A DNA stretch of 44,723 nucleotides from JALHOM01 sp964615775 (GTDB lineage: Bacteria > Patescibacteriota > Saccharimonadia > Saccharimonadales > 2-12-FULL-41-12). The notes below the pieces were generated by a model. It was not told the DNA's origin. It made no database searches and saw only the letters and a program-made list of their open reading frames with translations. The translations under genes were made by a program, and so were the position numbers. Positions 31,137 to 38,283 of this stretch are shown here, piece by piece (positions within the stretch are counted from its first letter, which is position 1; every line of letters begins with the position of its first letter). The stretch spans positions 1 to 44,723 of the forward strand of contig CAZTQB010000007.1 in assembly GCA_964615775.1 (NCBI GenBank), written 5' to 3'.

Positions 31137-31891
31137 CAGCTTGACTACTCTTCTACACTACTCTTCTGTTCGTAAAATGTTCGTGTTTAATTTTATTAAT
31201 TAATAATAGAAAACTGTACTACAATGTCTAAATAGGGAAAAGTCAAAAAATATATATTAATTAAGTGAAAAGGGGAAAAGTCAAAAAAATATTATTTATG
31301 CATAAAAATCATAAAAAGCAAACAATAATATGGTTCCGTGAAAAAAGCAAACGCTATGACTATCTAGATTACTATGTGTATAACTCAACATAAGCATATA
31401 GTCTCTAAGTCTAATAAGGTAGTTATTAAAGAGGCATTAAGAGCTTAAATAGTGTAAGCAACAAATCAAAATCAAAATATTTTTATAAGTTTTCAGAGCT
31501 ATATCGATAATGAGTCCCTCTCTCGGTCTAGATGTAGTTAATAAATATAAAGTCGCAAAATATACATTGTGCGACGTTATGTCTATGAACGACTTTGTAT
31601 AGTTTTGTCCTACCCGACCAAGCTAATATTTTTTAATAAACAACTTTACTAATATTTATTTAAAATATGCTCTGGTCTGCCCTTGGTTAGTTTGTGTTAT
31701 AAATCTTTGACTATCTAATGGCTTTTTTGCGTATCTATATTTACTTACATGCCTTGTTCGTTATTTGTTCGGTTTAGTGTATTGTTTGAAATGGAGACAC
31801 CCTTCTGGCTCGGCGGGAAAGTAGTTACAAACTAGCTAAAATATAACAAAGATTTAGTATTAAGTATGCTTAACCAATTAGGTCAATAATA
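31137..31891. other. 755-nt non-coding region between convergent genes
   Basis: No ORF of 60 codons or more is present. Visible structure: a 13-nt tandem repeat of ACTACTCTTCT (31144-31154, 31157-31167); paired GTTCG motifs on an 11-nt period near both ends (31167-31190 and 31755-31778); a direct repeat GGGAAAAGTCAAAAAA (from 31235 and from 31273); and a 6-bp hairpin GTCGCA/TGCGAC (31552-31575). No terminator for ftsQ is clear. Its length is unusual for such a compact genome. Confidence 0.6.
31234..31292 (+). repeat. Two-copy direct repeat, about 19 nt
   Basis: GGGAAAAGTCAAAAAA followed by an A/T run occurs at 31235 and again at 31273, spaced 38 nt apart. Too few copies and wrong spacer pattern for a CRISPR; possibly paired protein-binding sites. 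Confidence 0.5.
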
Positions 31892-32926
31892 TTACTTACC
31901 TTCAGCGAGTGTATAAGTAGCTTTTGCAACGCGTTTGAACTGCTTTTTGCCTTGTAGATTGAGCAAGATGGTAGTTTCTTTGACATAGCGGCTTTTTAGG
32001 ACCTTTTTAACGATTTCGTCGCGATGTAGAGGTTCTTTGGATTGTTTTAGGATCTCGGTGATGATATCAGAAACGGTTCCCTTTTTGTAACCCCATTCTT
32101 TGAGGGCGTAAATACCACGACCGATTAAAATAAAGCGTTTGTCTTTGATTAGCTCGTTGTGGATTGCCTGAGTGGTCACATTTTTACGCTTAAATTCAGA
32201 ATCTTTGATAGCACCTGCGATTTCTGAAAAGTGCATATGCTTGCCATTTTGTTGCAGGATTACATATATTTTGTCACGAATATTCTTTGGGTTGACTGTT
32301 GGCCATTTGATTAATCCCCATTTATTATGCAGAGTAGCCAGTTTTTTTGAAGTAGTTGCTAGTCCTTGAGCATTTTCTATACTGCCAGTGTGCTTTGCTT
32401 CTTTGGCTATAACGTCAATAGTAGCTGGTTCACCAAGTTTCTTGAGGGCATCAATGAAAGTGTTTATATTTTTAGCAACTGATTTTTGATCGTGAGTTTT
32501 GGTAATGACTGCCGATTGAAAAAAATTGTCATCTTCAGTGATAAGCGTAAGATTTGGGCAAAGTTCGATAATAAAGCTCAAACGACTTTGATCGAGTTTG
32601 GTAGGATTAGCACCGCATAAAGCTTCTGATAGACTCGTGATTCGGGTGGCCTCTCCCATCTTTATCATATTTTCGGTAATAACCTTCTGGGCTTCGTCTA
32701 ACTGAGTTAATTCTCCTGTTTCAGCCATATGTCGAAGCTGAGTCATAGTAGCTTTTTCTAGTTGCCTTACTCGCTCACGAGTGATGCCCAACAACTCCCC
32801 TATTTGCTCAAGAGTCTCCTTACGGTCATAAAGGCCATATCGTCTTGAAACAATTTCTCTTTCTCGCTCACGTTCAACGGTGTCTAAAATGGATTTGGTT
32901 AAGTTCTCTAATTCTGTTTGGGTCAT
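31892..32926 (-). CDS. Sigma-70 region 4 / HARE-HTH fusion regulator
   Basis: The 344-residue protein begins with a sigma-70 region 4-like helix-turn-helix (about 15-65; RRYGLYDRKETLEQIGELLG then ITRERVRQLEKATMTQL), which in sigma factors reads the -35 box. Region 2, needed for -10 recognition and melting, is absent. The rest contains repeated winged-helix modules of the HARE-HTH type found in the RNA polymerase delta subunit (around 215-275, IRDKIYVILQQNGKHMHFSEI, and 285-344). It is thus likely a polymerase-associated regulator and not a full sigma factor. It has a strong promoter of its own and a purine-rich Shine-Dalgarno (AGAGAGGAAAG). Confidence 0.82.
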   Translation of the reverse strand: MTQTELENLTKSILDTVEREREREIVSRRYGLYDRKETLEQIGELLGITRERVRQLEKATMTQLRHMAETGELTQLDEAQKVITENMIKMGEATRITSLSEALCGANPTKLDQSRLSFIIELCPNLTLITEDDNFFQSAVITKTHDQKSVAKNINTFIDALKKLGEPATIDVIAKEAKHTGSIENAQGLATTSKKLATLHNKWGLIKWPTVNPKNIRDKIYVILQQNGKHMHFSEIAGAIKDSEFKRKNVTTQAIHNELIKDKRFILIGRGIYALKEWGYKKGTVSDIITEILKQSKEPLHRDEIVKKVLKSRYVKETTILLNLQGKKQFKRVAKATYTLAEGK

Positions 32927-32964
32927 TCTTTCCTCTCTTATCTGACGATAGGTATCTTTATTAT

Positions 32965-33013
32965 ATTTTAAAATAAAAGATATTTATAGTCAATATTATT
33001 TTTTTATAATATT
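32965..33013 (-). promoter_or_regulatory. Promoter and operator-like palindrome of the sigma4/HARE gene
   Basis: On the minus strand: TTGACT (plus 32988-32993), 17-nt spacer and TAAAAT (plus 32965-32970). Just upstream lies a perfect 8-bp inverted repeat AATATTAT/ATAATATT with a T6 loop (32992-33013) that overlaps the edge of the -35 box and could be an operator. Confidence 0.6.
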
Positions 33014-33164
33014 AATTAATCTGTTAAAATACCTTTTTTGGTCTTCCCTCTACATCATATTAGACCAGAATAATGTATTACTGTGAATATATATTAACAC
33101 AAAAACAAAAAAAATCATTTTATTGTTTAGAAGTTTTATGTTGTAGAAAATATTATTTAGATAG

Positions 33165-35450
33165 TTATTTTTTACTGCGAAACGAGCGTTTTTTACGCAC
33201 TGGAGCCTTGTCAAGTAAATCCTTAGCCTGAAGTTCGGTTAGGCTTTTTGCATCGGTATCTTTGGGTATGCGTGCGTTTTTCTTGCCATCGGTAATATAG
33301 GGTCCGTATGGTCCATTTATAATCGAAATACCATTAGCAAATTGACTTATATATTTATCAGCTTCTTTTTGCTGCTTTTCTTTGATAATTTCTAGGGCTT
33401 GATTGAGTGTGACACTCATTGGATCGTATGGTTTTATAGAGATAAATTTGCCATTTACTTGGATATATGGCCCAAAACGACCGATGTTAGCATTAATATC
33501 GTGACCATCAGTAGTTTTGCCGACAAATCTAGGTAGTTTAAACATTTCTAGGGCTTGCTCTAAAACTACAGTTTTTAGATCGCTACCATCTGGAAGCGGT
33601 GCAAATTGCGGTTTTTCATCATCTTCTGTCTCGCCTTTTTGTAGCATCGGACCGTATCGTCCATAACGAGCAATTATGGTTTTACCGGATTTTGGATCGA
33701 CACCAAGTATGCGGGCTTTGGAGGTTTCTGCTCTAGTTACGTCGGCTGATTTTTCAATTAATGGGCTAAAATCCTTATAAAATTCAGCAATTGTGGCTTG
33801 CCATTTTGCCTGACCGCCTGCGATTTTGTCTAAATCTTTTTCGGCTTTGGCCGTAAAATCATAGTCAATAATTTCACTGAAATGCTTGACTAAGAAGTCG
33901 GTTGCAATGTCGGCAAGGTGTGTTGGGAGAAGTTTAGCTCTTTCGCTACCAGTTCTTTCAGTGGTTTTTTCCTCAGAGATTTGATTATTTTTGAGGATAA
34001 TATTATCAATCGTACGTTCTGTACCTTCAGAGTCGCTTTTTTCGATATAGCCACGTGACTGAATTGTTGAAATAGTTGGAGCGTAGGTACTTGGTCGGCC
34101 AATACCTAGTTCTTCCATGCGACGAACCAGTGATGCTTCAGAATATCGAGCTGGCGGCTTGTCGTAAGCTTGAATAGCCCTCATCTCATCTAATTTTAGT
34201 TGTTCGCCAATCTTGACATTAGGCAAAATAGTATCATCTTTGCCACCGCCATAAACTTTATAAAATCCATCAAATTTTAGTATTTCACCTTTAGCAACTA
34301 GTTTGTGTTTATTACCGTCGATACTTATGATGATTTCGCTACGTTCTGTCTCGGCGGCTGCCATCTGGCTAGCTAGAGTGCGTCGCCAAATAAGTTTGTA
34401 TAGTTTTTGTTGGCTTGCATCGTCGCCAGCTTCAGTATTAGCGAAGTCCGATGGCCTAATCGCTTCGTGAGCTTCTTGGGCTGAAGAATTTTTGGTTTTA
34501 TAAGTGCGAAAATGATGATATTTTTTACCAAACTGGTTAGTAATGTACTTTTCTGCCGCTTTTAAGGATAAAGATGATAGATTGGTGCTATCGGTACGCA
34601 TGTAAGTGATATGGCCATTTTCGTATAGTCGTTGAGCTAACGTCATAGTTTGCTTCACACTAAAACCGAGCTTAGCAGATGCCTCTTGTTGTAAGCTAGA
34701 GGTAGTAAACGGTGCTGATGGATTTCGTGTTGATGGTTTGGTAATGATATCTTCGACAGTGTACGTAGAGTTTAAAATACTCTCAAAAAAATCTTTTACT
34801 TCTTTGCTGCTGGTGAAGGTAGTGCTTAATTCCGCTTTGAGCTGCTGTTTGTCGACGATAAATATGGCCGAAATTTTATATTTGGCCTTGGGCTCAAAAT
34901 TCTCGATCTCACGCTCTCTCTCGACTATTAGACGGACAGCAACTGATTGAACGCGGCCAGCACTAAGGCCGGTTTGAACCTTCTTCCATAGGACCGGCGA
35001 AAGCTCATAACCAACCAGCCTGTCTAAAACACGACGGGCTTGTTGGGCGTCAACTAGGTTAATATCAACGGTGCGAGGGTTCTTAACAGCTTCTTCGATA
35101 GCTGGCTTGGTAATCTCGTGAAAAACAATGCGTTTGGTTTTGGTAGGTTCCAAACCCAAAACGTGACATAAATGCCAGGCAATAGCCTCACCTTCGCGGT
35201 CTTCGTCACTAGCTAGCCAAACTTCTTTGGAATCTTTAGCGGCTTTTCTTAAGTCGGCTGCAACTTTCTTTTTGTCGTCAGAAATTTGGTACGATGGCTC
35301 AAAATTATTGTCTTTATCTATCGACAGTCCTTTGCTAGGTAAATCGCGGATATGTCCAAAACTACTCTTAACCACATAGTCGCTACCGAGGTATTTCTCG
35401 ATAGTTTTGGCTTTGGCTGGACTTTCTACTATTACTAGGTTTTTTGGCAT
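33165..35450 (-). CDS. topA: DNA topoisomerase I
   Basis: Topoisomerase I relaxes negative supercoils by a single-strand Tyr transesterification. The 761-residue type IA enzyme has the N-terminal TOPRIM domain with LASDEDREGEAIAWHL (metal-binding acids about 82-88), the catalytic Tyr283 in ITYMRTDS and the gate domains. The C-terminus carries TOPRIM-C repeats (GRYGPMLQKGE, GRFGPYIQVNGKFISI, GPYGPYITDGKKNARI) and a basic tail RKKRSFRSKK, with no Cys4 zinc fingers. dprA lies upstream on the same strand about 150 nt away, an order common in Firmicutes. Confidence 0.97.
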   Translation of the reverse strand: MPKNLVIVESPAKAKTIEKYLGSDYVVKSSFGHIRDLPSKGLSIDKDNNFEPSYQISDDKKKVAADLRKAAKDSKEVWLASDEDREGEAIAWHLCHVLGLEPTKTKRIVFHEITKPAIEEAVKNPRTVDINLVDAQQARRVLDRLVGYELSPVLWKKVQTGLSAGRVQSVAVRLIVEREREIENFEPKAKYKISAIFIVDKQQLKAELSTTFTSSKEVKDFFESILNSTYTVEDIITKPSTRNPSAPFTTSSLQQEASAKLGFSVKQTMTLAQRLYENGHITYMRTDSTNLSSLSLKAAEKYITNQFGKKYHHFRTYKTKNSSAQEAHEAIRPSDFANTEAGDDASQQKLYKLIWRRTLASQMAAAETERSEIIISIDGNKHKLVAKGEILKFDGFYKVYGGGKDDTILPNVKIGEQLKLDEMRAIQAYDKPPARYSEASLVRRMEELGIGRPSTYAPTISTIQSRGYIEKSDSEGTERTIDNIILKNNQISEEKTTERTGSERAKLLPTHLADIATDFLVKHFSEIIDYDFTAKAEKDLDKIAGGQAKWQATIAEFYKDFSPLIEKSADVTRAETSKARILGVDPKSGKTIIARYGRYGPMLQKGETEDDEKPQFAPLPDGSDLKTVVLEQALEMFKLPRFVGKTTDGHDINANIGRFGPYIQVNGKFISIKPYDPMSVTLNQALEIIKEKQQKEADKYISQFANGISIINGPYGPYITDGKKNARIPKDTDAKSLTELQAKDLLDKAPVRKKRSFRSKK

Positions 35451-35601
35451 AAAGGTTATGTTTAGCTTACATTATTACTGTGGTTGTTACAAATACCTAA
35501 TCTAGCAATAATCCTACTTCTATGCAAATTTTTGCTATAAGTAACAGATTAGATTTTATTGTTTTAAAAATATCTGCTTTTTCTAAAATAAACCAAATAC
35601 T

Positions 35602-36474
35602 TCAAAATTTGAGTCGCCAAAGACTATTTTGGATTTCAACTACACCCTCAATTTCCATAAGTGTCATAGTCATTTGCAGATCGCTGGTTTTGAGTCCGGT
35701 CGTTTTGACTAAATCATCAGTGCTGGTGCCTCGGCGTTTGAGACAATTAATAATTAGCTGTTCTTGCTGATTTTTGGGTATATAGGCTAGTTTTGTCTGC
35801 GAGTTAACTACTCCATCGAGGCCTAGTTGAGCTAGTATATCTTCTGGTTTTAAGATAGGATAGGCTCCGTTTTGAATAAGCTTGTTGGTGCCATAGCTAT
35901 ATGGGCTGGTGATATTACCCGGCACGGCCATAACTGTCACGCCTTGTTCTAGGGCAAATCCAGCCGTATGCAGGCTACCGCTAGCCTCGGCGGCTTCTGT
36001 TACTACTAAAACATTACTCAAGGCAGCAATAATACGGTTGCGTTCAATAAAATTATACTTAGTTGGACGATGCTTGCCTTCGTACTCGCTGATTAATAAA
36101 CCATTTTTGCCTAAAATATCGCGACCCAACAGATGATGAGATGCTGGATAAATATTTTCTATGCCGCTTGGTAAAACAGCAATTGTCTGACCTCTACTAT
36201 CTATACAAGCTTTGTGGGCAATACTATCTACACCAAGTGCCAGTCCACTGACTACTGTAACCCCTGCCCTGGCCATTGCTGTAGCTATATCAGAGGTAAC
36301 TTGTCGCCCGTATGGAGTAAACTTCCTAGCTCCTACTATGCCTACTTTTGGTCGTGTCTTTTCTAGTAGTTCTTCGTTACCCTTAAGATAAAGCTGAGTC
36401 GGTGGACTGTGGAGTTGTTTTAAGGAGTCAGGCAGATCTGAGCTGCTTATGGTTTTTATAATGAAATCTTGCAT
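35602..36474 (-). CDS. dprA: DNA processing protein DprA
   Basis: DprA protects incoming single-stranded DNA and loads RecA in natural transformation. The 290-residue protein has the Rossmann core (VGIVGARKFTPYGRQVT, VVSGLALGVDSIAHKACIDS, TIAVLPSGIENIYPASH) and a C-terminal winged-helix DML1-like domain (about 225-290). The first candidate codon is a TTG at 36483, but the ATG at 36474 (MQDFIIK) is the better start. Its presence fits the DNA uptake known in Saccharibacteria. Divergent to it, only about 60 nt away, lies the promoter of the structured RNA. Confidence 0.95.
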   Translation of the reverse strand: MQDFIIKTISSSDLPDSLKQLHSPPTQLYLKGNEELLEKTRPKVGIVGARKFTPYGRQVTSDIATAMARAGVTVVSGLALGVDSIAHKACIDSRGQTIAVLPSGIENIYPASHHLLGRDILGKNGLLISEYEGKHRPTKYNFIERNRIIAALSNVLVVTEAAEASGSLHTAGFALEQGVTVMAVPGNITSPYSYGTNKLIQNGAYPILKPEDILAQLGLDGVVNSQTKLAYIPKNQQEQLIINCLKRRGTSTDDLVKTTGLKTSDLQMTMTLMEIEGVVEIQNSLWRLKF

Positions 36475-36498
36475 ATTTAACAAATTAATGAAAAGGTA

Positions 36499-36527
36499 TT
36501 GACATAATTCAATTTCTTTGATAAAAT
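36499..36527 (+). promoter_or_regulatory. Strong promoter of the candidate structured RNA
   Basis: TTGACA (36499-36504), exactly 17 nt, then TAAAAT (36522-36527): the best consensus promoter in the window. It is nested in a perfect 8-bp inverted repeat (ATTGACAT at 36498-36505, ATGTCAAT at 36526-36533), whose minus-strand copy gives a second TTGACA facing dprA. Confidence 0.8.
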
Positions 36528-36533
36528 GTCAAT

Positions 36534-37054
36534 CTGTAAGCAATATAATATTATTGCTTGGTACATTCCATACCCCAAAAGTTAGATTGTTTTAGAGTGT
36601 ACACTTATGTACCGTTTTACTTGTCCTCGGATAAAGTCTGAGACCCTGTAAAATTTTTGAGTTACAATTTGTCGTAAACTCAAATACATAAGTGTGCAAG
36701 GTGTTTAAAATGATTTTGTAAGTTGTACCCTCCACTTACATGTAATAATCATACTACAACCTCATCTGGGTTTGCCAGATGCTCTAGAGCAAACTCTAGG
36801 TTTAACAAGTTTTTGTTGGCCCTAGAGTCCCTTTAACCACGCATTCCCCCCTCGTTTTAGTTGAGCTGTGGTGGATTGACGTTACAACCTATGAGTGGGT
36901 CTACTTGAGTTAAATTTTGCGAGATAACTTAAGTAGAAGGCCTTCAAGGTGGGTTGAAGGGTGCAAAATTTGAGCTTAAAAGGTCTTTATTTAAGATGAT
37001 TAAGCTCAGAAATGAGCTTCCAGCGGTGCCCACCCCCTCTGGAGGCTCTTTTTT
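36534..37054 (+). ncRNA. Candidate structured non-coding RNA, about 520 nt
   Basis: Between a near-consensus promoter and an intrinsic terminator there is no ORF but a dense series of hairpins: AAGCAATA/TATTGCTT (36538-36559); a 14-bp long-range stem 36598-36611 with 36685-36698 that encloses CTCGGA/TCTGAG and TTGAGTT/AACTCAA; CATCTGG/CCAGATG (36763-36781); CTAGAG/CTCTAG in competition with ACTCTAGG (36793-36800)/CCTAGAGT (36821-36828); a 12-bp stem 36900-36911 with 36926-36937; CCTTCAA/TTGAAGG (36941-36960); TGAGCTTAA/TTAAGCTCA (36971-37008). I see no sequence signature of RNase P RNA, tmRNA, SRP RNA or 6S RNA. It could be a stand-alone RNA or a very long leader for chorismate mutase, but the terminator and a separate -10 for that gene favour a stand-alone RNA. 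Confidence 0.6.
37014..37054 (+). terminator. Intrinsic terminator of the structured RNA
   Basis: GAGCTTCCAG (37014-37023) pairs with CTGGAGGCTC (37039-37048), 10 bp with one G-U pair, followed directly by six T. This is the clearest rho-independent terminator in the window. Confidence 0.85.
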
Positions 37055-37056
37055 GT

Positions 37057-37062
37057 TAAAAT
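37057..37062 (+). promoter_or_regulatory. -10 box of the chorismate mutase gene
   Basis: TAAAAT lies 3 nt after the T-run of the terminator and ends 6 nt before the ATG at 37069, allowing leaderless expression independent of the RNA upstream. Confidence 0.5.
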
Positions 37063-37068
37063 AGAATT

Positions 37069-37344
37069 ATGAATAAATTAGATGATTTACGCAGTCAGAT
37101 AGATTGCTGCGACGAGAGGCTAGTTAAATTGCTAGCTGAGAGGATTGATTTAACCAAAAAAATCCGAGAAGTTAAAAAAGCTGATAATCTACCAGCCTTA
37201 GTACCCGATAGATGGGCAGAGTTAACTGCCAAACACCAAGAATGGTGTAAGCAAAATAATCTAGACTATAGTTTAGCCGAGCCGATTTTTGAAGAGATTC
37301 ATAAATTTGTTTTAACAAAAATTCATATAGGACTTAAAAGTTAG
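37069..37344 (+). CDS. Chorismate mutase type II (AroQ-like)
   Basis: The 91-residue helical protein matches AroQ: LDDLRSQIDCCDERLVKLLAERIDLTKKI with the catalytic-site Arg near residue 8 and 27, and Lys in REVKK. AroQ enzymes convert chorismate to prephenate. Two features are off: the usual RE pair of the second helix reads DRW (around 47-49), and the C-terminal Gln of the active site is not visible in KFVLTKIHIGL. No other aromatic-pathway gene is near, and such organisms usually lack the pathway, so the reaction in vivo is doubtful; a repurposed role is possible. Confidence 0.8.
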   Translation: MNKLDDLRSQIDCCDERLVKLLAERIDLTKKIREVKKADNLPALVPDRWAELTAKHQEWCKQNNLDYSLAEPIFEEIHKFVLTKIHIGLKS

Positions 37345-37352
37345 AATATTTT

Positions 37353-37374
37353 AATCCAATTTTCTTATTGGATT
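37353..37374 (+). terminator. Hairpin after chorismate mutase
   Basis: Perfect 8-bp stem AATCCAAT/ATTGGATT with a 6-nt loop, 8 nt after the stop codon. The following bases are not T-rich (tggtccgtg), so it may be a stability element more than a terminator. Confidence 0.4.
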
Positions 37375-37446
37375 TGGTCCGTGAAGCAAAATTTTTTATT
37401 TTTTCAATGAGTGAGAAATGTTAAGTTTGGTATTATACTCATATAC

Positions 37447-37581
37447 ATGATTAACCCAGAAAAAGCACCACGATCGCCAGATATTTTTGAGAGGACTTGG
37501 CGTTTAATGAGGTTTCTAGGAGAAACTGCCATAAAACCGCTAATTTTTGTAGTGGACAGCTTGTCTTCCTCTAAAAAATAG
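37447..37581 (+). CDS. Small hypothetical protein, 44 residues
   Basis: An ATG at 37447 opens a 44-codon ORF. It has a polar Pro-rich start (MINPEKAPRSPDIFERTW), an Arg/Phe/Leu-rich helix-like middle and a short hydrophobic run IKPLIFVVD before a Ser/Lys tail. An extended -10 (TGG followed by TATTAT at 37431-37436, with TATACT at 37434-37439) ends 7-10 nt before the ATG, the same leaderless pattern as annotated genes here, which is the main reason to believe it. No family recognised. It converges on pth, with 12 nt between the stops. Confidence 0.5.
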   Translation: MINPEKAPRSPDIFERTWRLMRFLGETAIKPLIFVVDSLSSSKK

Positions 37582-37593
37582 GCACAAGACCGA

Positions 37594-38283
37594 CTATGCC
37601 CAAATAATAATATGGCGAGTTTCTTCGTTTAGGTGTCCAAGCGAGATGTATTCGCTTAGTAAACTTGCTAGTTCGGTTTTGATTTCGTTTAGATTTTCGG
37701 CTTCAGCTTTAGAAAATTTACCTAACACAAAATCAGCAGTATCAATCTGGTCTGGCTTTTTTGGGCCGATACCCATACGGATTCGGCCAAAGTTATCATT
37801 TGAAGCTTGAATGATAGACTTTATACCATTATTTCCAGCACTACCTCCACCGTTTCTAGTACGAATTTGGCCGAAATTTATATCTAATTCGTCGTGTATT
37901 ACTATAGTCTGTTCAGGATTTATTTTATAGAAATCCTGCATGGCTCTTACGCATTTGCCACTATCGTTCATAAAAGTGGTGGGCTTGGCTAGGATTACTT
38001 TTTTGCCAGAGATTTCTAGTGAAGTTTCATGGCAAAAACGACTTTTACTAAGTGACCAAGCTGGAAAATCATTGGATTTAGCAAAGTAATCTAGTACTTC
38101 AAAACCTAAATTGTGTCGTGAGCCGTCAAACTCTTTGCCAATGTTACCAAGTCCAACTACAAGCAGTGTTTTTGGTGTGCCAAGGTTGGTGCCACTGATT
38201 GAGCTAGAGTTGACGATCTTATAGAGTTGACTATCGTCAGTGAAAGTATTGCGTTGAAATAGTCCCAATTTAACTTGTTCCAA
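37594..38283 (-). CDS. pth: Peptidyl-tRNA hydrolase
   Basis: Pth recycles tRNAs dropped with a peptide attached. The 229-residue form has TLLVVGLGNIGKEFDGSRHN with catalytic His57, the KPTTFMNDSG segment and HDELDINFGQIRTRNGGGSAGNNG. About 38 residues precede the usual N-terminus. There is no ATG: a TTG at 38283 directly follows the der stop (TGATTG), and another TTG at 38268 would give MGLFQRN, which looks like the short N-terminal tag I recall from related CPR proteins. Translation is coupled to der either way. Confidence 0.94.
   Translation of the reverse strand: MEQVKLGLFQRNTFTDDSQLYKIVNSSSISGTNLGTPKTLLVVGLGNIGKEFDGSRHNLGFEVLDYFAKSNDFPAWSLSKSRFCHETSLEISGKKVILAKPTTFMNDSGKCVRAMQDFYKINPEQTIVIHDELDINFGQIRTRNGGGSAGNNGIKSIIQASNDNFGRIRMGIGPKKPDQIDTADFVLGKFSKAEAENLNEIKTELASLLSEYISLGHLNEETRHIIIWA

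Noticed and set aside
31234..31292. CRISPR array
   Set aside because: Only two copies, repeat about 19 nt, very A-rich, no cas genes in the window.
36534..37054. RNase P RNA, tmRNA, SRP RNA or 6S RNA
   Set aside because: I looked for the RNase P GAGGAAAGTCC-type core, a tRNA-like T arm with CCA and a tag ending in ALAA, and the SRP GGTCAGG/GGAAGG loop; none was found. This is reading by eye, so a covariance-model search would be decisive.
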